Part shown: positions 1-9,713 of the stretch, one piece after another
Layout of the letters: every line of letters starts with the position of its first letter
Position numbering within the stretch: position 1 is the stretch's first letter
Assembly (NCBI GenBank): GCA_046328505.1
Contig: JAXLWL010000002.1
Coordinates: 1,240,001 to 1,304,000 of the forward strand
DNA from: JBDHWG01 sp046328505
Lineage (GTDB): Bacteria; Chloroflexota; Anaerolineae; Epilineales; JAHCIE01
Length of the DNA stretch: 64,000 bases
Direction of reading: 5' to 3'
Translations under genes and position numbers: made by a program
Notes under the pieces: model-generated
What the model was told of the DNA's origin: nothing
The model's database searches: none
Seen by the model: the letters and a program-made list of their open reading frames with translations, nothing else

Positions 1-751
1 CCAGGCCGACGGTCTTGGCATCCGGGAAGACCTGCTTGATGCGGTCGCCGGCCGCGATTGTTCCGGCGCTGCCCATCGCCGAGCAGTATGCCGCGATCCG
101 CCCCACGCCGATGCCCTGATCTTTGAGATCGGCGGCCAACTCGACGACAGTGTTGCCCGTCACGTGATAGTGGAATCGGTAGTTGCCCATGACCTCGAAC
201 TGGTTAAGGATACGGATGTTCGGATCTTGCCGCAGCTCCCATGTCTTGTCGTAAATCTCTTTGACGTTGGATTCGACGCCGGGCGTCTTGATGACCTGCG
301 CGCCGTACTCGGCGATGCGCTCGAAGCGCTCGCGGCTCATGCCCTCTGGCAGCACCACGATGGAGTGCGCCCCGACTCGGCCGCCGACCCACGCCCCGCC
401 GATACCATAGTTGCCGGTGCTCGGCCAGACCACGGTGTGCTTGTCGATGTCAACCTGGCCGAACAGCAGCATCTCGGCCAGCACCGAGTAGGCTGCGCCG
501 ACCTTGTGCGCGCCGGTTGGGAAGTCGCGCCCGTACATGACGACGATGGGCGCTTCGACGCCGGTCAGATCCGGCGGCAAGACCTCATACTTGATGCGAT
601 CGTCGGCGCCGCGCCAGGTGATGTTGTAGAGGTTAATTGGGTCGAGCGGCGCCTCGGTCAAGGCGACGACCGCCTGCGAACGGACCGCCGAATCGATGGT
701 ATTGGGATGGAGCATTTCCTCGAAGGTCGGCCCCAGAATCGCCTTTGTCAT
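1..751 (-). CDS. Fold-type II PLP-dependent enzyme (threonine synthase / cysteine synthase superfamily), 3' end cut by window
   Basis: The frame is open from an ATG at 749-751 to the left edge without a stop, so about 250 N-terminal residues are visible and the C-terminus is missing. The PLP-binding Lys is in the motif TGAHKVGAAYSV, and the cofactor-phosphate loop is WPSTGNYGIGGAW, a variant of the usual SSGNxG. Together they place it in the beta-replacing/eliminating PLP family. It lies 22 bp downstream of another PLP enzyme of the same fold and is the last visible gene of the operon with ygeY, ygeW and carbamate kinase. By analogy with E. coli, where the PLP lyase YgeX (2,3-diaminopropionate ammonia-lyase) is in the ygeW-ygeY cluster, it may be an amino-acid lyase for a diamino or ureido acid. 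The lysine context is not that of YgeX, so the reaction is not assigned. Confidence 0.85.
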   Translation of the reverse strand, partial: MTKAILGPTFEEMLHPNTIDSAVRSQAVVALTEAPLDPINLYNITWRGADDRIKYEVLPPDLTGVEAPIVVMYGRDFPTGAHKVGAAYSVLAEMLLFGQVDIDKHTVVWPSTGNYGIGGAWVGGRVGAHSIVVLPEGMSRERFERIAEYGAQVIKTPGVESNVKEIYDKTWELRQDPNIRILNQFEVMGNYRFHYHVTGNTVVELAADLKDQGIGVGRIAAYCSAMGSAGTIAAGDRIKQVFPDAKTVGL

Positions 752-773
752 TTTCCCTCGCTCTATGTTGAAG

Positions 774-2105
774 TTAACGTGTAGCGCCGACTTCAGCCGG
801 CTCTTCGAAAGGCTTTTCCGCCAGCGCCGCCGCCAGCCCGGCCAGCGTCGGCTCGATCTGCGTTGCCGCGCCCACTGCGCGCATCGCCGCAGACACATCC
901 TTTAACCCATTGCCTGTCGCAATCACGACCACTGTCTCATCCGGATCCAGCGTGCCGGACTCGGCCAGCGCTAGCAACCCGGCATAGGCCGTCGATGCCG
1001 CCGGCTCGACGAACACGCCGGCCTCTTGCGCCAGGCGCGGGATCGCCGCAAGGATGGCCTCGTCGCTGACGCGCATGAAGCGCCCGCCGCTCTCGCGCAC
1101 CGCGCGCAGCGCCTTGAGCCCGTCGCGCGGGATGCCAACGCAGATGCTATCGGCGACCGTCTGCGCCGCGACGGGGACGATAGTCTCGGTGCCGCCCTCC
1201 CACGCCGTCACGAGCGGGTCCGAGCCGGCCGCCTGCACGCCGACGAGTTTGGGCAGGCGGTCGATCCAGCCCAGCGCGTACAGGTCCTTGAAACCCTTCC
1301 AGACCCCGTCGATGATACAGCCGTCGCCGACGGACACAAACACGCGGTCGGGCGCCCGCCAGCCCAGCTGCTCGCAGATCTCGAAGGAGACCGTCTTCTT
1401 GCCCTCGACGGTGTACGGATTGTAGCCGGTGTTGCGGCAGTACCAGCCATACTCGCGCGACGCCGCGAGGCACAGGTCGAAGGCCTCGTCGTACGTTCCC
1501 TGGACGAGATACACTTCAGCGCCATAGGTGAGGAGCTGGGCGATCTTGGCGGGTGGGGCCGTCTGCGGCACGAAGATGACCGCTTTCAGCCTCACAGCAG
1601 CGGCCATCGCCGCCAGCGCCGCGGCTGCGTTGCCGGAGCTGGCCGTCGTCACGACCTCGGCGCCGCGCTCCACAGCCTTGAGTGTGACCAGGGCACTGGC
1701 GCGGTCCTTGAGCGACGCCGTCGGGTTGCGTCCGTCGTCCTTGATCCAGACCCGGCGCAAACCCAGATTGGCCGCAACCCGGGGCGCGTCGTATAGGGGT
1801 GTCCCGCCGACCTGAGACAGCGGCGACGGATACGAGGGCAGCCCTGCGCGCACAGTCGCCGGACCGCGGCCAACGACGCGGGCGATTGTCTCCGCGTGGA
1901 CCGGCAGCAGGGGCGCGTAGCGCCACATGGAGTGGTCGGCGTCCGCGGCGAGTGCGTCCCGATCCCACGCGGCAGCGAGCCGCGCGTAGTCGAACGATAC
2001 TTCCAGCAGACCCTCATCGCCCGAACACGAGCAAACGTAGTCGATTTCGTGTGCCGCATATTCCTCGTCGCACACGACGCACCGCAGAGTGGTGACGTGC
2101 TCCAT
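774..2105 (-). CDS. Threonine synthase-like PLP enzyme with N-terminal zinc ribbon
   Basis: About 443 residues. It opens with a small Cys-rich segment (CVVCDEEY, then CSCSG), the zinc-ribbon extension typical of one threonine-synthase subgroup. The PLP lysine motif is NPTASLKDRAS, the phosphate loop TTASSGNAAAA, and the C-terminal glycine motif VVVIATGNGLKD. The classic role is O-phosphohomoserine to threonine. Here the gene sits in a ureide/carbamoyl operon rather than with thrA or thrB, and is followed by a second PLP enzyme, so a lyase role on another hydroxy- or diamino acid is equally possible. The ATG at 2103-2105 is preferred over an upstream in-frame start six codons earlier because it lies 4 bp after the stop of the upstream gene and behind an AAGGA sequence. 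Confidence 0.85.
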   Translation of the reverse strand: MEHVTTLRCVVCDEEYAAHEIDYVCSCSGDEGLLEVSFDYARLAAAWDRDALAADADHSMWRYAPLLPVHAETIARVVGRGPATVRAGLPSYPSPLSQVGGTPLYDAPRVAANLGLRRVWIKDDGRNPTASLKDRASALVTLKAVERGAEVVTTASSGNAAAALAAMAAAVRLKAVIFVPQTAPPAKIAQLLTYGAEVYLVQGTYDEAFDLCLAASREYGWYCRNTGYNPYTVEGKKTVSFEICEQLGWRAPDRVFVSVGDGCIIDGVWKGFKDLYALGWIDRLPKLVGVQAAGSDPLVTAWEGGTETIVPVAAQTVADSICVGIPRDGLKALRAVRESGGRFMRVSDEAILAAIPRLAQEAGVFVEPAASTAYAGLLALAESGTLDPDETVVVIATGNGLKDVSAAMRAVGAATQIEPTLAGLAAALAEKPFEEPAEVGATR

Positions 2106-2109
2106 AGAC

Positions 2110-3231
2110 CTATTCCTTTGCAAGTTCCTGCGCCGCCAGACGCCCTACTTCACCGTAGGGATCCAGGGCAGCGGCAGCGCGGAAATCTTTTTGCGCAGCC
2201 ACATCCTCGCGCAAACGCAGATAGGCACGCCCGCGCCAGTAACGCGCCTCGGCGCTCGGCGGGCCACTCTCAATGGCGCGCGAGAAGGCGGCGACGGCCT
2301 CGGACGGACGATCCATTGTCGTATAAAGTTGGCCCAGGCGCATCGCGACGCGCGCCGCCTGTGCGCCGGGCGGAATCTGATCGAGCGCCTGCTGATAATA
2401 CGCCACGGCCTGCTGCGGCTTCTTGCTCTCTTCAGCCATTGTGCCGGCAGCCAGGAGGGCATTGGGATCAGACGGGAAGGCCACGACCGCGTCCGCCAGG
2501 GTTTGCCGCGCCAGGGCCGGTTCGCCCTGCTGGCGGTAGTAGGTCGCGAGCTCCAGCCGGGGCTGAAGGTTCGACGGCTCCGCCGCGATCCGCGCCTCCA
2601 GCGCGCCTACCCGCCTCTCCGCGTCTCGGCTCAGGAGCAGCCGCCACTTTCTCACCCGCGGGTCGCGAATCGCCCAGATGAGCACGACCAGCAGCCCGAC
2701 GTGCAGGACGGCAATGACAAGCTTGATTGGCGTCGGTGGGATACCATAGATGCCTACCCAGTCACCCTCGACTCCGAGCAGGCTAAGAGCGGGGTAGCCG
2801 ATAAGGCTCATGAACAACTCGACCTCGGCGAAAGTCACGGCGAGGAATTTCACCATTGACCGCACCGGTAACAGGAGCACGAGAAGCGCCCCGAGGCCAA
2901 GCATTATGGAGACCAGGTTGCCGGAGAAGTATATCCACCAATCACCGAGGGGGCTGAAGTTACCCTCTGGCACAACATAGCCCGACAGAAAGGACCAGTT
3001 GAACTCCACGACTCGCCCGCCGAGCTGCCATACGGCCAGAGCATGGCCGCATTCGTGCAGCAGCACGCCAATCGGAACCAGGATGAAGATCGCGACACGC
3101 GTCGCCGACATGCGCTCCTGTGGCGTGATGTCGTCGTCCCAAAAGGTGTCCCAATTCTTGTAGAGGTCGAACGCGACGTAGATGGCGAGGCCGGCGCCGA
3201 GCAGGAAGACGAGCGGTCCGAACAAGAACAT
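2110..3231 (-). CDS. HExxH (M50-like) integral membrane metalloprotease with C-terminal TPR domain
   Basis: 373 residues. An N-terminal hydrophobic segment is followed by LLHECGHALAVW, a zinc-binding HExxH motif at the end of a membrane helix as in M50/site-2-type proteases. Three or four further hydrophobic segments follow up to about residue 195. Residues about 205-370 are helical TPR repeats (for example EPALARQTLADAVVAFPSDPNALLAAG). The protease part is therefore membrane-embedded and the TPR part probably cytosolic, where it could bind a substrate or regulator. A clear third zinc ligand of the NxxPxxxLDG type is not seen, so this is a divergent M50-like protein. It is two bases downstream of the YfhO-like gene and four upstream of the PLP gene, inside the same operon. 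Confidence 0.8.
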   Translation of the reverse strand: MFLFGPLVFLLGAGLAIYVAFDLYKNWDTFWDDDITPQERMSATRVAIFILVPIGVLLHECGHALAVWQLGGRVVEFNWSFLSGYVVPEGNFSPLGDWWIYFSGNLVSIMLGLGALLVLLLPVRSMVKFLAVTFAEVELFMSLIGYPALSLLGVEGDWVGIYGIPPTPIKLVIAVLHVGLLVVLIWAIRDPRVRKWRLLLSRDAERRVGALEARIAAEPSNLQPRLELATYYRQQGEPALARQTLADAVVAFPSDPNALLAAGTMAEESKKPQQAVAYYQQALDQIPPGAQAARVAMRLGQLYTTMDRPSEAVAAFSRAIESGPPSAEARYWRGRAYLRLREDVAAQKDFRAAAALDPYGEVGRLAAQELAKE

Positions 3232-3233
3232 GG

Positions 3234-6209
3234 CTAGACTCTCCCGCCCGCCGCGCGGCTCCGACGGGCCACAAACACGAGACAGCCCGCCACGATCGCC
3301 ACGAGCAGGATCATGACGCCGGTCAGGTCGAAGCCTATCCTGACACTGCGCGGGGCGTACGAGAACGTGACCGTGTGCTCACCGGCCGGGACGTAGGCGC
3401 CTCGGAACATATAGTTTGCCAGGAGCACCGGCGTTGCCTTGTCATCCACGGTCGCCTGCCAGCCCGGGTAGTACGTGTCGGCCAGCACCAGGAAGCCCGG
3501 CGCGTCGGACTTGGTCTTCAGCACGACTCGCGTCGCCCCATCCTCGACCCAGTCAACCGGCGCGAAACCCGCCGACTGAGGAGGAGCGGGGGGCGATGTG
3601 GCGCCCGTTTGCCCGGCCACGACGAGAGGCGCGGCCTCCGCCGGAATATCGCCTTCCACCGTCATCCACTTCGTCGGATCGAATGACGGCAGCGTCAGGC
3701 GGTCCAGGGCTTGCCAGCGCTGTTCGTATTTCAGCGCGCCGCCAACCATGTAGGCGCGCGGCAGAGCGGTTCGATTTTCGAACACGCGGAAGCCCTTGTT
3801 GCCGCGGTCGGAGTACGGGAGGCCGTCCGCCAGACGATATCGGTCGAGCATGTATCGGTCGAGACTGACGACGCCGCTGGTCGCCGTGTCGAGCAGTGTC
3901 GCGCCGAAGACGAGCAGAGACACGCCGGGGCGCGTCGCGCGGAAGGTGACTGTCGTCGGCTCGAACGCGGCATCGCCGATGCGCGCGAGCGGAACGTTGG
4001 CGTAGTAGATCTGGCGGTCGTAGATGGCGCCCGTGTCGTCGGGGGCGCGCCAGGTGTAGGCCGGCTCCGCCCGTTCGTGCTGCACCTGGGGACCGACGTC
4101 GGGACGATTATACGCCCACTCGCTGGCCTCGATGCCGGCCCGAATCGGGAACCTCTGCTCGCGGCCGGCGGCGTCGCTCAGCACGACCTCACCCACTTCA
4201 GCCCCTTGTGGCACGTCGACCGCCTGGCCTAGCGCCAGAACCATGCGCAGATCGTCCGCCAGCCGCGGCGGCACGTCAAATACACCCGCCGTGGAAGGAG
4301 AGTCGGCGGTGAGCAGAACGAGCGCGTTCTCCTGGTTGAAGCCGACCGCATTGTACCAGCGGCGATACTCCTTCATCATGTTCGGAACCAACAGGTACTC
4401 GACACCCGCGAGGTCCGCGAGCCGGTTCGATGACCTTTGGGCTGCCGCGACGAATCCTGACGGACGTTCCATTGTCAGGCTGCTCTGGCCATTCAGGTCG
4501 GGCACGCCAAAGGGCAGATCCGAGAGAGACGCCTCAATAGGCGTCATATTGAAGTAACGCCCGTGGCCCAAACGGCCCGCAAGGTATTGCCCCGCCGGCT
4601 GGAGCGTGGTGACAGTCTCGAGGGGCACCGGCGTGGTGTACTGGGGCATGAGCGTCAGGAGATCGACGGCAGCGATCACCCCGATACCCGTCACCCATGC
4701 CCACCGTGGCAGGCGTCCCGCCAGCCACACGGCGATCAGGGCGACGCTGATGAGGAGAAGACCGACCGCTCGCCACATCTCGCCGCTCGTCAGCGCCAGC
4801 TTCTCCTGTAGCGCCGCAATGACGGTCTCCGGCGCCACCTCGGTTCCGTGCGGCAGGTTGAGGTAGAGCGCCCAGACGGCGCGCTCTACCTGCTTGGGTT
4901 GCGTGTCGATGGCCCAACGGACACCTACCCCGATGACGGGGATCAGCACAGCCACCACCGCGAGGGTGATGAGCAACCATTTGACCCTTCTCGCCTGGGC
5001 CGCCGTCCACTGCCGCACCAGCAGCCAATCGACGCCGAGGGCAGCGAGATAAGCACCGGCGAATGAGACAATGTAGAAGAACCGAGCCGGCGCGCGCAGG
5101 ACGCTGAAGCCGGGCAGCGCGTACAGCCAGGGCTGTGGCCCCACGGGCACGTACTGGCCAAACGCCGTCCACAGGGCCAGCAAAGCCACTATGGTAAAGA
5201 ACGCCATGTGTCGACGCCGCGGCCAGGCCGTCACCGCCACGAGAGCCAGCACAAATGGCAGCGTACCAATGTACGCCAGCGTCTCCATGTTCCACAAGGC
5301 CCACTGAATGCCGCCGTTCGGAGAGTGGAAGAACGTCGGCCAGATGAGGCCGACCAGGTCATACAGCGGTAGGCTGTACGAGGAGTTGAAGCGCAAGCCT
5401 GCTGTCTGTCGTGGCGACGCCGCCGCCAGCTCCAGCATCGGCACGATCTGGGCGCTGCTCAGCCCGATGGCGATGACCACCGGAACAATGAGCGCAGCAA
5501 CGATCCAGACGAGGCCGCCGCGGCCACGCTCGCTTAGCCCGCGATAGACGACCCACGGCACGAACACCAGCAAAATCATCAGCGGGGCCATGGGGTGCAG
5601 GCTGACCCAGGCCAGCCCATAGGCGATGCCGGCGGCTAGAAGCCACAACCCGGCAGCGGGCCATCGCCTGCTCCGAATGCTCATTTCGACAGTCACCAGC
5701 ACGTATGGCAGCATCGCCGTGCCGTTAGCAAGGTCAATGTGGCTGAAGTGCGCCACGGCAAAGCCGTTGAGGGCGAAGACCAGCCCGGCGACGACGCCGC
5801 CAAGCGGCCGTATGCCAAGCGTGCGCACAAAGAGGTACATGCCGACCGCGGCCAGGACCATGCGCCCAAAGGGGATGAGCATGAGCGCGGTCGGCCACAG
5901 AATCAGGACCCAGTTGAGCGGGAAAAGTGTGCCGACACTGCCGTCCGCGTAGAGTGGAAAGCCGCCGAGCATGTCCGGCGACCAGACGGGGAGATGCCCT
6001 TGCCGGACAGCGGCAAACACCGTCTGTATGGTCGGCCAATAGAAGAATCCGAGGTCGCCGTCGATCCAGACCTGGCCGCGTACCCACGCCGGCGCGAAAA
6101 GCACCAGCGCGGCCACCACCAGAATGACGACGCCTAGAACGTCACCCCAGAGTCTCGGGCGGGCGAGCGTCGCTCCCGGCGCCGCTCGCTCCGCCGAACT
6201 AGCACTCAC
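3234..6209 (-). CDS. YfhO-like multi-spanning membrane protein, GT-C glycosyltransferase fold
   Basis: 991 residues with about 13 hydrophobic segments. The N-terminal region resembles YfhO-family and other GT-C proteins: an acidic first external loop (WIDGDLGFFYWPT), then HLPVWSPDMLGGFPLYADG. A large C-terminal extracytoplasmic domain ends in a last transmembrane helix. YfhO proteins in Firmicutes are linked to glycosylation of lipoteichoic acid or other surface polymers with lipid-linked sugars; that role is inferred here. The start is GTG at 6207-6209, overlapping the carbamate-kinase stop (GTGA), so the two genes are translationally coupled. Finding a surface glycosyltransferase inside a ureide catabolic operon is unexpected. 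Confidence 0.85.
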   Translation of the reverse strand: MSASSAERAAPGATLARPRLWGDVLGVVILVVAALVLFAPAWVRGQVWIDGDLGFFYWPTIQTVFAAVRQGHLPVWSPDMLGGFPLYADGSVGTLFPLNWVLILWPTALMLIPFGRMVLAAVGMYLFVRTLGIRPLGGVVAGLVFALNGFAVAHFSHIDLANGTAMLPYVLVTVEMSIRSRRWPAAGLWLLAAGIAYGLAWVSLHPMAPLMILLVFVPWVVYRGLSERGRGGLVWIVAALIVPVVIAIGLSSAQIVPMLELAAASPRQTAGLRFNSSYSLPLYDLVGLIWPTFFHSPNGGIQWALWNMETLAYIGTLPFVLALVAVTAWPRRRHMAFFTIVALLALWTAFGQYVPVGPQPWLYALPGFSVLRAPARFFYIVSFAGAYLAALGVDWLLVRQWTAAQARRVKWLLITLAVVAVLIPVIGVGVRWAIDTQPKQVERAVWALYLNLPHGTEVAPETVIAALQEKLALTSGEMWRAVGLLLISVALIAVWLAGRLPRWAWVTGIGVIAAVDLLTLMPQYTTPVPLETVTTLQPAGQYLAGRLGHGRYFNMTPIEASLSDLPFGVPDLNGQSSLTMERPSGFVAAAQRSSNRLADLAGVEYLLVPNMMKEYRRWYNAVGFNQENALVLLTADSPSTAGVFDVPPRLADDLRMVLALGQAVDVPQGAEVGEVVLSDAAGREQRFPIRAGIEASEWAYNRPDVGPQVQHERAEPAYTWRAPDDTGAIYDRQIYYANVPLARIGDAAFEPTTVTFRATRPGVSLLVFGATLLDTATSGVVSLDRYMLDRYRLADGLPYSDRGNKGFRVFENRTALPRAYMVGGALKYEQRWQALDRLTLPSFDPTKWMTVEGDIPAEAAPLVVAGQTGATSPPAPPQSAGFAPVDWVEDGATRVVLKTKSDAPGFLVLADTYYPGWQATVDDKATPVLLANYMFRGAYVPAGEHTVTFSYAPRSVRIGFDLTGVMILLVAIVAGCLVFVARRSRAAGGRV

Positions 6210-7213
6210 GCGTTAGCGTCCTCCGTAACAGCCGCCGGCGCCCAGTCGGGCGCGGCGCCATCCTTCACAATCCAGGTACCCGAATGCCCTTGCAACGCAG
6301 CATCGAAAGACTCTGGATTGGTGATCAGGGCGGCGGCGCCGCCCTCGTCCAGGAACTTCAGACATGCCTCAATTTTAGGTCGCATGCTCCCGGCTGCGAA
6401 GTGGCCGTCAGCGAGATAGCCGCGCGCCTCCGAAGCCGTCATGCGCGCCAGGTCTTGATGCTCCGGCGTCTTGTAGTTGAGCGCCACCCGATGCACCGCC
6501 GTCGAAATCAGGAACAGGTCAGCCTGAATCTCCGTCGCCAGCCGGGCCGAAGCAAGGTCTTTGTCGATGACCGCGGCCACCCCCTGCAGATTGCCATCTG
6601 CGTCGGCCACGACCGGGATGCCGCCGCCGCCCACGGCGATCAGGATGAAGCCGTCCGCCATCAAGCGTCGGATCGCGTCGATCTCCACGATGCGCTGCGG
6701 CTGCGGCGAGGCAACGACGCGCCGCCACCCACGTCCGGCGTCCTCCACAACCGCCCACCCCTCGTCCCGCCGCTGCATGGCGTCGGCTTCGTCCATGAAC
6801 GAGCCGATGGGCTTGCTGGGCTTCTGGAACGCGGGGTCAGCCGGGTCGACAACGACCTGGGTCACCAGCGTGACGGCCAGATCGTTCATGCCGCGGCGGA
6901 TGAACTCGTTATAGAGGTTTTGTTGCAGCATGTAGCCTATCGCGCCCTGGGTGTCGGCCCCGCACGCATCGAGCGGCACCTCGTGCAGCTCGCGGCGAGA
7001 AAGCTCCGAGCGCCGCAGGATGAAGCCGACCTGGGGGCCGTTGCCATGCGTGATGACCACCTGCCAGCCCGCTGCGATCATGGACGCAATGTGGACGCAC
7101 GTCTCCTTCGCTGCCTGATACTGGTCCTGCACCGTCTGATGGGCCTTATCCTTGATAAGGCTGTTGCCGCCGATGGCAACGACCGCGACTTTGCGGTTTT
7201 CCTGTCCTGGCAT
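6206..7213 (-). CDS. arcC: Carbamate kinase
   Basis: 335 residues from the ATG at 7211-7213. This start is chosen over one seven codons upstream because GGGAG lies 7 bases before it and the upstream reading would overlap ygeW. Family signatures are VAVVAIGGNSL at the N-terminus, THGNGPQVG, VGGGGIPV, and a C-terminal GHFAAGSMRPKIEA. The enzyme interconverts carbamoyl phosphate plus ADP with carbamate plus ATP. In fermentative cells it yields ATP from carbamoyl phosphate made by a catabolic carbamoyltransferase. It follows the knotted carbamoyltransferase gene by 14 bp, the same pairing as E. coli ygeW and yqeA, so substrate-level phosphorylation during ureide breakdown is the likely role. Confidence 0.93.
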   Translation of the reverse strand: MPGQENRKVAVVAIGGNSLIKDKAHQTVQDQYQAAKETCVHIASMIAAGWQVVITHGNGPQVGFILRRSELSRRELHEVPLDACGADTQGAIGYMLQQNLYNEFIRRGMNDLAVTLVTQVVVDPADPAFQKPSKPIGSFMDEADAMQRRDEGWAVVEDAGRGWRRVVASPQPQRIVEIDAIRRLMADGFILIAVGGGGIPVVADADGNLQGVAAVIDKDLASARLATEIQADLFLISTAVHRVALNYKTPEHQDLARMTASEARGYLADGHFAAGSMRPKIEACLKFLDEGGAAALITNPESFDAALQGHSGTWIVKDGAAPDWAPAAVTEDANA

Positions 7214-7227
7214 ATAACGTCTCCCTC

Positions 7228-8217
<990 letters not shown>

Positions 8218-8257
8218 CGAAGGTATCTCCCCTCAGTGTGGACTGTTGAATGGTTAG

Positions 8258-9460
8258 TTAGCGAATAAGCGACGGCAGAAGAGCGTACCACTCCGTCGCG
8301 CGCACGACATCGTCGAGCGAGACGGAGTCCAGCACGGTGTGCGCCGTCACCTCGTCGCCGGGGCCGAAGCCAATGGACGGGATGTTCGCCTTGCCCATCC
8401 AGTAGATGCCATTGGTGCTGAAGTTCCACTTGCCGGTCGGCAGGTCCTCGCCCCACAGCTCCCGCCCCGCCTCGACGCCAGCCTGCACGAGCGGGTGGTC
8501 GGCCGGCAGCGCCCACGAAGGGAAGTACTTATCGACAGGGAAGACGAAGCCGGTGTAGCTCGGGTCATCGTAGAACAGCATTTCCACGGTGATATCAGGC
8601 GAGCCGGCGGGAACCAGAGCGCGGACCTGGTCGATGGCCTGTTCCTTCGTCTCACCAAACGTGACGCGACGGTCGATGTACACTGTACACTCGTCCGGCA
8701 CAGCGTTGATGGAAGGCGTCTTGACGTGCACGTCGGTCACCGTGATCGTACCCTTGCCCAGGAAGTCGTCGGTGTGCAGATGAGGGTCCAGGTCGCGCAC
8801 GCCGGCGATGATGGGCAGCATCTTGTACACCGCGTTGTCGCCGAGGAAGTTGCTGGCGGCATGCGCGGAGCGGCCCTTCGACACGACCTTCATCTCGACC
8901 CGGCCCTTGTGGCCGCGATAGACCTGCATGCGGGTCGGCTCGCCGATGACAACGAAATCCGGGCGAATACCTTCTGCTTCGACGAGGGCGTGGGGGGCGA
9001 TGCCGTCGCACCACTCCTCCATGTTGCCAAAGTAGTACGCGGTCCAGCCGTCGAGCAAGCCAAGGTCTCGCGCGAGCGCCAGACCGTAGACCATGCCCGG
9101 CGTCGAGCCCTTCTCGTCACACGCGCCACGCGCATACAGCACGCCGTCTTCGACTTTGCCGATAAACGGGTCCCACTCCCATGCCTCGGGATCGCCGATA
9201 CCGACAGTGTCGATGTGGCTATCGTAGATAAGGGTGCGAGGGCCATTGCCGATGCGGCCGAGAATGTTCCCCATCTTATCGAAGCGTACCTCGTCGTAGC
9301 CGAGCTTCCGCATCTCTTCCGCGACGCGCTCGCCGACCGGCCCGATGAGACTATCATAGGACGGGATTGCCACGATGTCCCGCAGGAACTGAATGATTGT
9401 GTCGCGCTGAGCCGCGACTCGGTTGCGAATCTCAGCAACCGGCCCACTTGTAGCAGCCAT
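8258..9460 (-). CDS. ygeY: YgeY-family M20 metallohydrolase
   Basis: 400 residues from the ATG at 9458-9460, which has GGAGAG upstream; the longer open frame to 9607 has low-quality N-terminal sequence and overlaps the 61-residue gene. M20 signatures: YDSHIDTVGIGDPEAWEW (metal ligands His and Asp), YARGACDEKG (second Asp), NMEEWCDG (Glu pair), VIGEPT, then a lid domain with AHAASN, and a terminal AHTVLD His. This is the YgeY group of dinuclear zinc amidohydrolases/deacylases, found beside ygeW in purine-catabolic clusters. It probably cleaves an acyl or ureido amide bond of a pathway intermediate in the cytosol. It is followed by ygeW after 40 bp. Confidence 0.9.
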   Translation of the reverse strand: MAATSGPVAEIRNRVAAQRDTIIQFLRDIVAIPSYDSLIGPVGERVAEEMRKLGYDEVRFDKMGNILGRIGNGPRTLIYDSHIDTVGIGDPEAWEWDPFIGKVEDGVLYARGACDEKGSTPGMVYGLALARDLGLLDGWTAYYFGNMEEWCDGIAPHALVEAEGIRPDFVVIGEPTRMQVYRGHKGRVEMKVVSKGRSAHAASNFLGDNAVYKMLPIIAGVRDLDPHLHTDDFLGKGTITVTDVHVKTPSINAVPDECTVYIDRRVTFGETKEQAIDQVRALVPAGSPDITVEMLFYDDPSYTGFVFPVDKYFPSWALPADHPLVQAGVEAGRELWGEDLPTGKWNFSTNGIYWMGKANIPSIGFGPGDEVTAHTVLDSVSLDDVVRATEWYALLPSLIR

Positions 9461-9518
9461 AGACTCTCCAGTCTTGTTTGATTGTTGGGCGAACTGAGGA
9501 AATAGACAAACAGAGGAA

Positions 9519-9704
9519 TTACACGCCGGGCGCGCGGTCGCCCGTCTTGCCGACGACGGCAAAGCGGCCGTTGGTGACAACGCCCAGGTTGTTCTGGTAG
9601 ACACCATGGCGGCGATGCAGCGCCGTCTCGCCCGTCGGCTTGATGCTGACGGTCACGTGAGCTGCATGGCCCGATACTGAGTTTGACGTTGCGAATGACT
9701 TCAC
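9519..9704 (-). CDS. Hypothetical 61-residue protein
   Basis: A short frame starting with GTG at 9702-9704, with GAGG five bases upstream, 9 bp after the stop of the pseudokinase gene and 58 bp before ygeY. From about codon 16 on, third positions are nearly all G or C, as in genuine genes here, so it appears to be translated. The protein is basic and Gly-rich, with no Cys, no signal peptide and no membrane segment; the C-terminal part reads VVTNGRFAVVGKTGDRAPGV. I recognise no family. It may be a small partner of the pseudokinase, or the remnant of a longer gene. Confidence 0.5.
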   Translation of the reverse strand: MKSFATSNSVSGHAAHVTVSIKPTGETALHRRHGVYQNNLGVVTNGRFAVVGKTGDRAPGV

Positions 9705-9713
9705 ACAACCTCG

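Noticed and set aside
9461..9607. N-terminal extension of ygeY by 49 codons
   Set aside because: The extension has no similarity to M20 proteins, overlaps the small gene at 9519-9704, and the internal ATG at 9458-9460 has a good ribosome-binding site.
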